From NCBI GenBank assembly GCA_045802605.1, contig JBJMQS010000015.1, forward strand, positions 186,001-250,000: a DNA stretch of 64,000 nt, read 5' to 3'. Numbering within the stretch: the first letter of the stretch is position 1; each line of letters begins with the position of its first letter. Below the pieces are notes generated by a model. That model had not been told where the DNA came from. It did no database searches and saw nothing but the letters and a program-made list of their open reading frames with translations. Below are positions 25,867-34,900 of the stretch, one piece after another. Source of the stretch: JBJMQS01 sp045802605. Its GTDB lineage: Bacteria > Planctomycetota > Planctomycetia > Gemmatales > Gemmataceae. Position numbers and translations under genes: made by a program.

Positions 25867-26956
25867 ACCACTGATTCACGATTCGACTGGCAAACCCCGG
25901 CCACATTTTCGCGGCACGAATTGCAGTTTGCGCGACAAACGGATGGCGCGTCGCTGAAGCAACCGCACGGATCAATCTCCTACGCTGCGGACTTGTGCGG
26001 CGGTACCAACTCGACCAAGAGTCGGCCAATCCGGGATACCAGCCAAGCTGTGCCACCCCTGCCAATTTCTGCGCGGCTGTGATGCCCCATGCGATTCCTT
26101 CACCAGTGAATGGCTCGACGTAGCCGGCGGCATCGCCGACAGCTAAGATGCGCTCGGCGGCCGGACGGGTCGGCCATCGGGTCAGCGAGACCGTGCCGTG
26201 CCAATGGTTATCCACCAAGCCGGCGGGCACCGGGAAACCCGATTGTGCCAGTATTTGCGCGGCGGCAGCGCCAGGACTACCGCAACGTCGGAGGAAAGGC
26301 GCATTGAATGCGGCCGCGACATTCAAGCGCTGATCCGGCAAGCGGACTAGACCAACATATCCGCCAGTCCCGGAAATCATGTGAATAACGCCGGGCGCAA
26401 AATCGTCGCACGAGTTCGAGAGCACGACGCCTGCTCCGACGCGCGAATTTGGTCGTTGATGATTGACATGCCCGGTCGCATCGGCCATCAGGTGGCCGCC
26501 CAATCCATCCGCTGCGACAACGATGTCGGCGATCAGCCGGCGATTGTGACCACCTGTCGAAAGCACAATTTCACAGCCATGATCACGTACTGAACTGAAA
26601 CGAGCGATCGTTTGGGACAAGAATTCCGCGCCAGCGCGGCGAGCCTCATGCACCAGAGCCATGTCCAAAGTTTCGCGAGACGCGACGCGCCAGCCATTGA
26701 TGGAAAAGGTTGCAGATTTGGAGCCCGCCGACAAAGAGAGTGAATCAATCGGCGCGGACGCAAATCGGGCGGACTCCAAACCAAGCTGTCGCAGTTCGGC
26801 GATTGCCTGCGGGTTGATGCAGCAGCCACAGACCTTGTAGCGCGGGAATGACGCTTTGTCCACGAGCAGAACACGACGACCGGAGCGGGCCAGCAGCCAT
26901 GCACCTATTGCGCCCGCGGGGCCGGCTCCAACCACTACGACGTCGAAGCGTTCCAT
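25763..26956 (-). CDS. FAD-dependent oxidoreductase, geranylgeranyl-reductase-like
   Basis: 397 residues. It starts with the dinucleotide-binding VVVGAGPAGAIGAWLLARSG and has the second FAD motif ILAVGDAAGYVEPFTGEGI near residue 280. The CGCCINPQAI segment replaces the usual CGGGL. It belongs to the group that includes geranylgeranyl reductases and aromatic hydroxylases. Beside a type III PKS and methyltransferase it is the likely counterpart of SrsC, the flavin hydroxylase that converts alkylresorcinols to quinols. Its last 34 codons lie antisense to the PKS catalytic C-terminus and are Pro/Ala-rich. It begins 10 nt after the MFS gene on the same strand. Confidence 0.85.
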   Translation of the reverse strand: MERFDVVVVGAGPAGAIGAWLLARSGRRVLLVDKASFPRYKVCGCCINPQAIAELRQLGLESARFASAPIDSLSLSAGSKSATFSINGWRVASRETLDMALVHEARRAGAEFLSQTIARFSSVRDHGCEIVLSTGGHNRRLIADIVVAADGLGGHLMADATGHVNHQRPNSRVGAGVVLSNSCDDFAPGVIHMISGTGGYVGLVRLPDQRLNVAAAFNAPFLRRCGSPGAAAAQILAQSGFPVPAGLVDNHWHGTVSLTRWPTRPAAERILAVGDAAGYVEPFTGEGIAWGITAAQKLAGVAQLGWYPGLADSWSSWYRRTSPQRRRLIRAVASATRHPFVAQTAIRAAKMWPGFASRIVNQWFNGIPDKPLRSSSQARMPLQHTPPAPACALAAPE

Positions 26957-26966
26957 CAAGTGAAAC

Positions 26967-28262
26967 CTACAAAGGAATTGGCGGCTCGTCGGGCGCGAGG
27001 TCCCCCCCGACAGCGGGCCGGAGGTGACCGGCGAACCAGAGGCTCGAGAACGTGAACAGTGCCGCGATCACGCCGACTTTGGCGAAACCGATGAGGGGCG
27101 CCGCTTCCTCGTGCACGGAGGCATGGGCGGATTGATTCAAAATCCAGCCGCTCAGGTCGGCCGAAAATCCCGCAATCAAGTTTTGCACCGCGGCATTGAG
27201 GCTCATGAACCCGCCCCGCTCCGCAGGAACTGCGGTCGAAGTAATCAGTGCGGTCGCCGGCACCATGCGGCCCGTGGTTACAACCATCATGAATGTGGTC
27301 GCGATAATGACGATCGGCAAACCCACGCCCGGCGGAATGTTGGTCACCAGCAGCAAACTGACCACCGTCATGCCGGCCAGGATGCGAAACATTGGCAGCT
27401 TGCCGTATTTGTCCGACAATCGGCCGACGAGAGGAACCGTGAGAATTGTGGTCAATCCACCGACGATGTACATCGTCTTGAGTTGTTGCAACTTGAGTCC
27501 CACATTCGCCACCAAATATGTTGCCAGGAATGGGTACACGGTGAATGACCCGAGGCAGATCGCAGCGGTCAGTGCGAAGGCTCGTAAATGATTGGGATCT
27601 CGCGCGAGCCCGATCAAATTCACATCGCGGCAATGTTTGTCCGACATATGCCTCCGCAAGGGCGGCAGCACGGCTATGCCGAGGCACAGCACCAATGCAC
27701 TCGCGACGGCAAGCCATTGGAAGGGAGCGTGCCAGTCATATCTCTCAGCCAATTCGATTCCGATGGGAATGCCTACGATGGTGGCTAGCGAAAACGCCAA
27801 CATGATGACGCCCATCGCGGTCCCGCGCCGCGCATCGGCAAAGGCATCGCCCACAATGGCCAGAACGACGCTCGCGGCCACGCCGCCAAATGCGCCGGCC
27901 ACGGCACGAGCCGTCACAAGTAACTCATACGTATTCGCCACGGCGCACAGCATCGTGCTCAAGCCGAATCCGGAATAGAGCACAAGCAAAACCCACTTGC
28001 GATCGAAGCGATCGAGAAACCTCGCCGAGGCAATGCCGGCAATTCCCGCGCTAAGTGAATAGGCGGAAACCAAATGCCCGAATTGGCCCGGTGTTAGGTC
28101 CATCTGCTTGATGAGCTTCGGACCCAGAGGCATCATGATGACGAAGTCCACCATGTGCGTGAACTGCACCGCGGCCAAGACTCCGAGCAGTAGCCATTCA
28201 CTCGGTGAAAGCAGGCGTTGCTTCGCCGGCTTGATGGTCATGCCCGGCGCTTTATGATTCAT
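26967..28262 (-). CDS. MFS transporter
   Basis: 431 residues with about 12 membrane helices. The first loop motif ARFLDRFDRKWVLL matches the MFS A-motif and the second half has GRLSDKYGKLPMF. The best overall resemblance is to AraJ/YdhP-type drug or sugar efflux transporters (DHA1). The start at 28262 has GGGA at about 9 nt; MTIKPAKQ at 28241 is an alternative. The FAD oxidoreductase starts 10 nt downstream, so it probably exports the product of the type III PKS pathway or confers self-protection. Confidence 0.88.
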   Translation of the reverse strand: MNHKAPGMTIKPAKQRLLSPSEWLLLGVLAAVQFTHMVDFVIMMPLGPKLIKQMDLTPGQFGHLVSAYSLSAGIAGIASARFLDRFDRKWVLLVLYSGFGLSTMLCAVANTYELLVTARAVAGAFGGVAASVVLAIVGDAFADARRGTAMGVIMLAFSLATIVGIPIGIELAERYDWHAPFQWLAVASALVLCLGIAVLPPLRRHMSDKHCRDVNLIGLARDPNHLRAFALTAAICLGSFTVYPFLATYLVANVGLKLQQLKTMYIVGGLTTILTVPLVGRLSDKYGKLPMFRILAGMTVVSLLLVTNIPPGVGLPIVIIATTFMMVVTTGRMVPATALITSTAVPAERGGFMSLNAAVQNLIAGFSADLSGWILNQSAHASVHEEAAPLIGFAKVGVIAALFTFSSLWFAGHLRPAVGGDLAPDEPPIPL

Positions 28263-28355
28263 GAATAATTCCCGGCGACCAACAATGGTCGAAGCGAGTT
28301 TGTATGAAAAAGTGTCCGTTCTAGCGACCAATGGGTTCGCGCGGACTGTGGGAAA

Positions 28356-29594
28356 TCAAGCGGCGTTCCGCCCTGCACCGCTTTCGAAATCATCCACATT
28401 ATCCAATTCGGGTCGATCAGGAAAAATGGCATGGACGAAGGCAGATATCCGGCGCAAACCTTCGCGGAGCAGTTTTTCCTCATGACGTAGCGTAAGACGA
28501 ACAAAATCCGTGCCGGACGGCCCAAAGCGATCGCCCGCCGCCACCAAAACATTTTGTGTATCAGCAAGTTTTTCAGCGAACTCGCGGCCATCAATGCCGT
28601 AACAGCGGACGTCAATCCAAATATAAGACCCTTCGTTGGCATCGATTGGTTCTAGCCCCAACGAATGCAAACGACGGTAAACGTGGCGACGCAACGCGAC
28701 TGGGAACACATCTGGCTTGCTACCCAACACATCGAAGGCATGAATCTGCTCGCTCGGCGAGACCGGCGAAGTGCTGACCATGGCTGAAATGGCACACGGC
28801 TTCAGCAGACTCTTATCAGCCCCAATCCAACCGACATAATCGGTCGCTTGGTCAATGATGAGTTGGCGGTTGTGCAAGTCTGGGGGAATGACCGTTGCGC
28901 GCTCGCCTTCAGAATGCCAAACGACGAATGCGTCGAACTGCTTGGCCGCTTGCGCCACCATTTCGAGATCACACTCACGCCAGCGTCCGCCAATCGGGTT
29001 GGCGGAAAGGTTTAGGCAAACCATCTTCGCCCCCGCAACGGCACGGAGCAATTGATCTGGTTGCAGAATCAATTCGCCATGTTCGCACTTTGTAGGCAGC
29101 CAGCGCACGTGGGCGCGAGCGTGGCGCAATTCATCGACTATTATTGCCGGGCTCGGATCCAACAAGACAACGTGATCGCCTGGATTGACAAACGACTCCA
29201 GGACCATGCGAAGTGAATCGCGGACGCCGTGCGTGACCAGAATCTCTTCTTCGATGTCGTAGTTAATTCCTGTCGAGCATTCCATTTTGAGCGCGATCGC
29301 TTGTCGAAGGGAAAGCAAGCCGGCTGTCGGCGCGGCATCACATGAGATGTGATTCTGTGGACGAACCGCACAGATAGGCGACACGGCATCGGAAGCCAAG
29401 TCGACGCAGCCGTCATCGTGGCCATTCAGTTCATCTGTGAGGTCACTGAGGGTGTCGAGGGGTGTCGTGAGCAGGCGGTCGCTGATGTGGCGAAGCACGC
29501 TTGTGCAGTCGCCCACAATCGCGCGAATTCCTGGAACAAACCGCGCGAGGCCGGTTCTAGCCAGAAGTTTGATCATGGAAAATGGAACCGGCAC
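28356..29594 (-). CDS. Class I/II aminotransferase-like protein with altered PLP residues
   Basis: 412 residues with the fold-type-I aminotransferase layout: ILVTHGVRDSLRMVLESFVNPGDHVVLLDP, the Asn-Pro in CLNLSANPIGGRW and a C-terminal DFVRLTLRHEEKLL carrying the carboxylate-binding Arg. The usual D-x-x-Y that holds the pyridine ring is missing (VVWHSEGE). The lysine region (GADKSLLKPCAIS) lacks the following Arg of the family signature. It may therefore be catalytically altered or inactive. GTG 29594 is supported by a perfect AGGAGG six nt upstream. It precedes the MFS and FAD genes on the same strand, likely in one operon. Confidence 0.75.
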   Translation of the reverse strand: MPVPFSMIKLLARTGLARFVPGIRAIVGDCTSVLRHISDRLLTTPLDTLSDLTDELNGHDDGCVDLASDAVSPICAVRPQNHISCDAAPTAGLLSLRQAIALKMECSTGINYDIEEEILVTHGVRDSLRMVLESFVNPGDHVVLLDPSPAIIVDELRHARAHVRWLPTKCEHGELILQPDQLLRAVAGAKMVCLNLSANPIGGRWRECDLEMVAQAAKQFDAFVVWHSEGERATVIPPDLHNRQLIIDQATDYVGWIGADKSLLKPCAISAMVSTSPVSPSEQIHAFDVLGSKPDVFPVALRRHVYRRLHSLGLEPIDANEGSYIWIDVRCYGIDGREFAEKLADTQNVLVAAGDRFGPSGTDFVRLTLRHEEKLLREGLRRISAFVHAIFPDRPELDNVDDFESGAGRNAA

Positions 29595-29649
29595 GACGGA
29601 CCTCCTGTCCGACCCTGGGCCTTCGCCGGGCTGTTCGAATCATAGACTT

Positions 29650-29681
29650 GCCGCCGATTGCCGAATACTGCAATCGGCGGC
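29650..29681. terminator. Hairpin 3' of the cytochrome gene
   Basis: GCCGCCGATTGC at 29650-29661 pairs perfectly with GCAATCGGCGGC at 29670-29681. It lies just after the stop of the cytochrome c gene (read leftward) and before the aminotransferase start. There is no strong T-tract. Confidence 0.6.
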
Positions 29682-29694
29682 GATCAACGACTCA

Positions 29695-30096
29695 TTAATC
29701 TGGCTTGTGCGCCTTATGACACGATCCGCACATCTTGCTCATCGATTCGAGCGCTTTTGAGGTAGCTTCTTTGTCTTTCTTAGAAACAGCTTCCTCAACC
29801 TTGGCAGCGCCTTCAGAGTACTTCTTGGTCATCTTCTCCCAAGATGACTTGTCGCCCTTTGGCGGGTCATTCTTGCCAAGAAAATCAATCAGTTTCTTGT
29901 AGTCTTTGGCCTCTTTGCCCATCTCGTCCCACTTGGGATCGGAAGCCTTCACTCCTTCGGCCAACTTGAATTGGAGACCAGCTTTCTTGCTGTTGACCTT
30001 CTTCATGATCTCTTCGATTTGCGGAACTGAATCGTCCGCCCAGGCCGGGGTCAGAATTGCACAAACGAGGAAACCCGCTGCGAAGGACTTGAACAT
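29695..30096 (-). CDS. Periplasmic c-type cytochrome (c'/c-556-like)
   Basis: 133 residues. A clear signal peptide (MFKSFAAGFLVCAILTPAWA) is followed by a Lys-rich four-helix region. The single haem site CGSCHKAH sits at the very C-terminus, the arrangement of cytochromes c' and c-556. Such proteins transfer electrons or bind small gases in the periplasm. The start has AAGGAGAA. It is divergent from the pfaD-led operon, with a 185-nt shared upstream region, and no functional link is evident. Confidence 0.85.
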   Translation of the reverse strand: MFKSFAAGFLVCAILTPAWADDSVPQIEEIMKKVNSKKAGLQFKLAEGVKASDPKWDEMGKEAKDYKKLIDFLGKNDPPKGDKSSWEKMTKKYSEGAAKVEEAVSKKDKEATSKALESMSKMCGSCHKAHKPD

Positions 30097-30281
30097 CAGC
30101 CGTTCTCCTTATCAGGACGCTTTAGAAAACCGGAAATGCCCGCTCCCTCTTGTACCCGGCCCTTGCTCCCGAGTCAAACGTGTAAGCCGAAATCTCGGTG
30201 CGATTTAGGGCACGAAGCACGCCACTGGTGACAATCCGGCGATCTGATAGGCTGTCGGTTTGAGATTTTCACCAAACTCGG
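30097..30281. other. Shared upstream region of the cytochrome and Pfa-Ole operon
   Basis: This 185-nt divergent gap must hold the promoter of the 19-kb operon unless transcription starts further away. I could not identify a convincing -35/-10 pair or operator palindrome. Confidence 0.4.
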
Positions 30282-31952
30282 ATGGCGCCGGCCACCCTCA
30301 GGATGACGAATTTCCCGCTCCAAGAGCGCCCCAGTCCAGCGGCGACATTGGGCCACTCTTCGCTGCCTGATTGGTGGGTGCCAGGTGGCGATCTGCCCCT
30401 GACAGATCTGTCAAATTGGATCGATGCGCTTCACGCCCCTCATCAACAACTGGTCGTCGTCGATGGACCAGCATTCGCCAATGGGGGCAGTTGGGTGGCC
30501 GGCCGACGACCAGCCGATGCGCTTCGAGTATTGGGCGTTGTTCCTCCCGTACTACCCGAACGCCTCGGCGACCCTGCCTTTCGTGCTGACCATCGTTTGC
30601 GCTACGCTTACGTTGCCGGCGCCATGGCCAATGGCATCGCATCCGAAGAACTCGTCGAGGCGATGAGCCGGGCGGGGATGTTGGGCTTCTTCGGTGCGGC
30701 GGGCCTCTCGGGGAGCCGAGTTGCGAAGGCGATTGATCGGTTGCAACGATCGCTGGGCGATCATCCTTTCGGTTTCAATCTGATTCACAGTCCGAACGAG
30801 CCCACGCTCGAAGCCGAGGTTGCGGATTTGTATGCCCGGCGCGGCGTGCGAACGGTGGAAGCATCCGCCTATCTCGATCTTACGCTGCCGCTTTTGCGCT
30901 ACCGCTTTCATGGCATTCATCGTGGGTCGGATGGTCAGGCGATGGCCCCGAACCGCGTCGTCGCCAAAGTGTCGCGCGTCGAAGTGGCGACCAAGTTCTT
31001 TTCGCCACCGCCGGAGCGAATGCTTGCGGAGTTGGTGAAAGCTGGACATCTCACACAGCAACAGGCCGAACTCGCGCGAACGCTTCCAGTGGCACAAGAC
31101 CTCACCGCCGAAGCTGACAGCGGGGGACACACTGATAATCGTCCCCTCATCGCGCTTTTGCCGACAATGCTCGCGCTGCGGGATCGGCTGCAACAACAAT
31201 TCGGTTACGGCGAGCCGTTGCGTGTTGGCGCGGCCGGCGGCATTGCCACGCCACATGCGGTCGCCGCCGCATTTAGCTTGGGCGCGGCTTACGTGGTCAC
31301 GGGCACGATTAACCAATCGTGCGTCGAAAGCGGTTCCTCCGACCTTGTCCGGCGCATGTTAGCGGAAGCAGGCCAAGCCGACGTGATCATGGCTCCAGCA
31401 GCCGATATGTTCGAAATGGGTGTCAAAGTGCAGGTGCTCAAGCGCGGCACCATGTTCGCGATGCGGGCAGCGCGATTGTTCGAGCTGTATCGTGCTTATT
31501 CGAGCCTGGAAGATATCCCACAAGGTGATCGCGCGAAACTGGAGCGAGACGTATTTCGCGCTCCGATTGAAGAAATATGGAGGCAGACCCGCGAGTTTTG
31601 GGCCGGTCGCGATCCATTACAGATTAAGCGGGCGGAATCAGAGCCCAAGCATCGGATGTCCTTGGTGTTCCGATGGTACCTGGGCCTGTCCTCGCGATGG
31701 GCCAACAGCGGCGAGGCCTCGCGGCAGGCCGATTTCCAAGTGTGGTGCGGGCCCGCGATGGGTGCGTTCAACGAGTGGGTCCGCGGCACGTTCTTAGAGC
31801 GGCCCGAGAATCGCCGCGTGGCTCTGCTTGCCCGGAATCTTCTGCACGGTGCCGCCGTCGTGACTCGACTTGGCTTTTTGCGGGCCCAAGGAATCGCGGT
31901 TCCCAGTTCCGTTGCCCACGTCGCCCCGCGCCCCGACTTCGATGAGATGTGA
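30282..31952 (+). CDS. pfaD: PfaD-like enoyl reductase of the polyunsaturated lipid synthase
   Basis: 556 residues of the PfaD group, a nitronate-monooxygenase-like FMN TIM barrel. Visible features include GMLGFFGAAGLSGSRV (phosphate-binding loop region), FGFNLIHSPNEPTLE, GGIATPHAVAAAFSLGAAYVVTGTINQ and the family's long C-terminal helical domain (EEIWRQTREFW...FRWYLGLSSRWAN). PfaD is the trans-acting enoyl reductase that saturates selected double bonds during Pfa synthesis. Its stop overlaps the pfaA GTG start by 4 nt. ATG 30303 is an alternative start. It is the first gene of the operon, as in the pfa1-2-3 order of terrestrial myxobacteria. Confidence 0.93.
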   Translation: MAPATLRMTNFPLQERPSPAATLGHSSLPDWWVPGGDLPLTDLSNWIDALHAPHQQLVVVDGPAFANGGSWVAGRRPADALRVLGVVPPVLPERLGDPAFRADHRLRYAYVAGAMANGIASEELVEAMSRAGMLGFFGAAGLSGSRVAKAIDRLQRSLGDHPFGFNLIHSPNEPTLEAEVADLYARRGVRTVEASAYLDLTLPLLRYRFHGIHRGSDGQAMAPNRVVAKVSRVEVATKFFSPPPERMLAELVKAGHLTQQQAELARTLPVAQDLTAEADSGGHTDNRPLIALLPTMLALRDRLQQQFGYGEPLRVGAAGGIATPHAVAAAFSLGAAYVVTGTINQSCVESGSSDLVRRMLAEAGQADVIMAPAADMFEMGVKVQVLKRGTMFAMRAARLFELYRAYSSLEDIPQGDRAKLERDVFRAPIEEIWRQTREFWAGRDPLQIKRAESEPKHRMSLVFRWYLGLSSRWANSGEASRQADFQVWCGPAMGAFNEWVRGTFLERPENRRVALLARNLLHGAAVVTRLGFLRAQGIAVPSSVAHVAPRPDFDEM

Positions 31953-34900
31953 GTAAGCCAGTGGCGGCTCTGAAGCATACTGCTGATTCCGAAACCGACG
32001 TGCCATTGGCGATCGTCGGCATGGGTTGCTTGTTTCCCAAAGCGAACAGCCTCGCGGAGTATTGGAGCAACATCAAGAACGCCGTCGATTGCATCGGCCC
32101 GATTCCCAAGACGCACTGGAGCCCGGACGAACTCTTTGACGCAGATCCGAAGCGGCCCGACTTCACCTACGCCCGCCGAGGCGGCTTCCTCGATCCATAT
32201 CCATTCCAGCCCGGCGAGTTCGGCATCTCGCCGCGCGATCTGGAAGCGATCGACACGGCACAATTGCTCGGCCTAGTGGTCGCCAAGATGGCGCTCGACG
32301 ATGCCGGCATGTTGCAACCCGAAGTGGATCGAAGCCGAGTATCAGTAATTCTCGGGGTGACCGGCACACTCGAGCTCGTCGTGCCCTTGGGTGCTCGCCT
32401 TGGACACCCACTTTGGCGCAAAGCGCTGCGCGACTCTGGCGTGCCGGACGAAGTCGCCGACCAGGTCGTCGAGAGGATTGCAAATAGTTACGTCGGCTGG
32501 CAGGAGAATTCGTTCCCTGGCTTGCTTGGCAATGTCGTTGCCGGGCGCATCGCGAATCGGTTGGACCTCGGCGGGACGAACTGTGTCGTTGACGCAGCCT
32601 GTGCATCGTCCCTCTCAGCGCTGCACCTTGCGGCCCTAGAGCTCGCCGCGGGCCGAGCTGATGCGGTGTTGACCGGCGGTGTTGATACGTTTAACGACAT
32701 TTTCATGTACATGTGTTTCAGCAAGACCCCGGCATTGTCGCCGAGCGGCGACGCGAAGCCATTCTCGGAAGAAGCCGACGGCACGATTCTGGGCGAAGGC
32801 ATCGGGATGCTCGTGCTCAAGCGATTGGCCGATGCCGAGGCCGCCGGCGATCGAATCTATGCCGTGATTAAAGGACTCGGCAGTTCATCCGACGGCAAAG
32901 GCAACGCGGTATACGCCCCTTCCGCCGAAGGACAAAAGGAAGCACTTAAGCGCGCGTACGCTCGTGCCGCGGTTTCCCCCGCGGCGATCGGTCTAGTTGA
33001 AGCGCACGGTACGGGCACCAAAGTCGGCGATGCCGTGGAAATCTCGGCGCTTGACGACGTGTATTGCGCCGCCAAGGCACGATCAGCGGCCGTGGGCTCG
33101 GTTAAATCGCAGATTGGCCATACGAAAGCAGCGGCCGGGGCGGCCGGCATCATCAAAGCGGCGATGGCGCTGCACAAGAAAGTGCTACCGCCCACCATCA
33201 AAGTCGTGACGCCGGCCTCGACGTTTATCAAGCAAGACTCAGCGCTTTACATCAACAGCGAAACGCGACCTTGGGTCGGGGACGACGAACCTCGTCGGGC
33301 CGCGGTGAGTTCATTTGGCTTTGGAGGCAGTAATTTTCACTGCGTTCTCGAAGAACATCCGACCGACGGCACACCTGATTGGAGCGGAGAAGTCGAAATC
33401 CTGGCGGTCTCGGGGGCCGAGCGAGCTTTGGTCGAGTCGCAGTTAGAAAATGTGCTGGCCACTGCGGCCGACTGGACCTCGTTAGCGTGGGCCGCAGGCG
33501 AATCACGCAAGCAATTCAAATCGAGCGACGCCGAACGAGTCACGGCAGTTGTCATACGAAACGGGCAGAAGTGGATTGTCTCGGGACGATTTAACGGGTC
33601 TGGCGATGTTGGCCGGCTTGGCATGTTGTTTCCCGGCCAGGGCTCGCAATACGTCGGCATGTTGGGCGACTTGGCTTGTCAGTTTCCTGAATTCCAGGAT
33701 GTGCTCACGCAAGCCAACCGCGCTTTCGCGGCCAACCTTGTGAACCCACCCTCACGGCTCAGTGATTTCATTTATCCTCGGCCCGCGTTCAGTGGGGAAG
33801 CAAAACAGAAGCAAGACTTGGATTTGCGTGACACGACCGTGGCGCAGCCGGCACTCGGTGCTGTCAGTTTGGCAGCGCTTCAAGTGCTGCGCCGCTTCGG
33901 CGTAACGCCGAATGCGACCGCTGGGCACAGTTACGGCGAGCTCACGGCATTGTGTGCCGCCGGATGTTACGACGCGCCTTCGCTGTTTGCGTTGTCGCAA
34001 CTCCGTGGCCGACTCATGGCGGAGCGCAGTGTCGATGACGCGGGTGCGATGTTGGCCGTGATGGCACCGATGGACACGATTGAGTCTGTGGTCGCGGAAG
34101 GGGAATTCGACGTTGTCGTCGCCAATCGCAACGCGCCGAGGCAATCCGTTCTCTCCGGGAGCACCGTCCAGATTGAAAAAGCCGAGCGAGCTTTTACAAA
34201 GCGGCAAGTTCGCTTTGTGCGGTTACCAGTCGCGGCGGCATTCCACAGCGCACTCGTCGGTGGGGCGACGAAACCGTTCCGCGAAGCCTTGGAGCCAATA
34301 TCACTCCAGACCGCTCAGTTGCCGGTCTTCGCAAACACCACGGCGAGCGAGTACCCGCGCGATCCGCAGGCCGCGCGAGATCTGCTGGCGGAGCAGCTTT
34401 CGAAACCCGTCGACTTCGTTCAACAAATTCGCAACATGTACGACTCCGGCGTGCGAGCGTTTGTCGAGGTTGGCCCCGGGCAAATACTCACCCGATTGGT
34501 TGATTCAATTTTGACCGATAGCCCCCACGACGCAATCGCACTCGATGCATCGGCTGGCCGGAAATCCGGCGAGCTCGATTTGGCGATCACTGTGGCTCGC
34601 TTGGCGGCGTTAGGCCATTCAGTGAAACTCGAAGCATGGCATCCCGACGTTCGTCCGCCGGCTGCGAAACCCAAAGGCCTGGTGGTTCCCATTTGCGGGG
34701 CCAATTACGTCCATCCAAAACAGTCGGCGGCTGCCCCCGCTACCAATAGAATTGCCGCATCGCCACCAAAACCGCCAAAAGCGCCGATGGCTGAACCGCC
34801 GAAACCACAACAGCCGATTCCTGCGCCTGCGCCGTCACCGCGAAAGGCCGAGCCGGTGCGCGCATCGCATGATTCACTGACCGCATTCCTGAAGCTGCAA

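Noticed and set aside
30097..30281. Sigma-70 promoter for the Pfa-Ole operon
   Set aside because: GTGACA and GATAGG-like words occur at plausible spacing but match the consensus too weakly to report.
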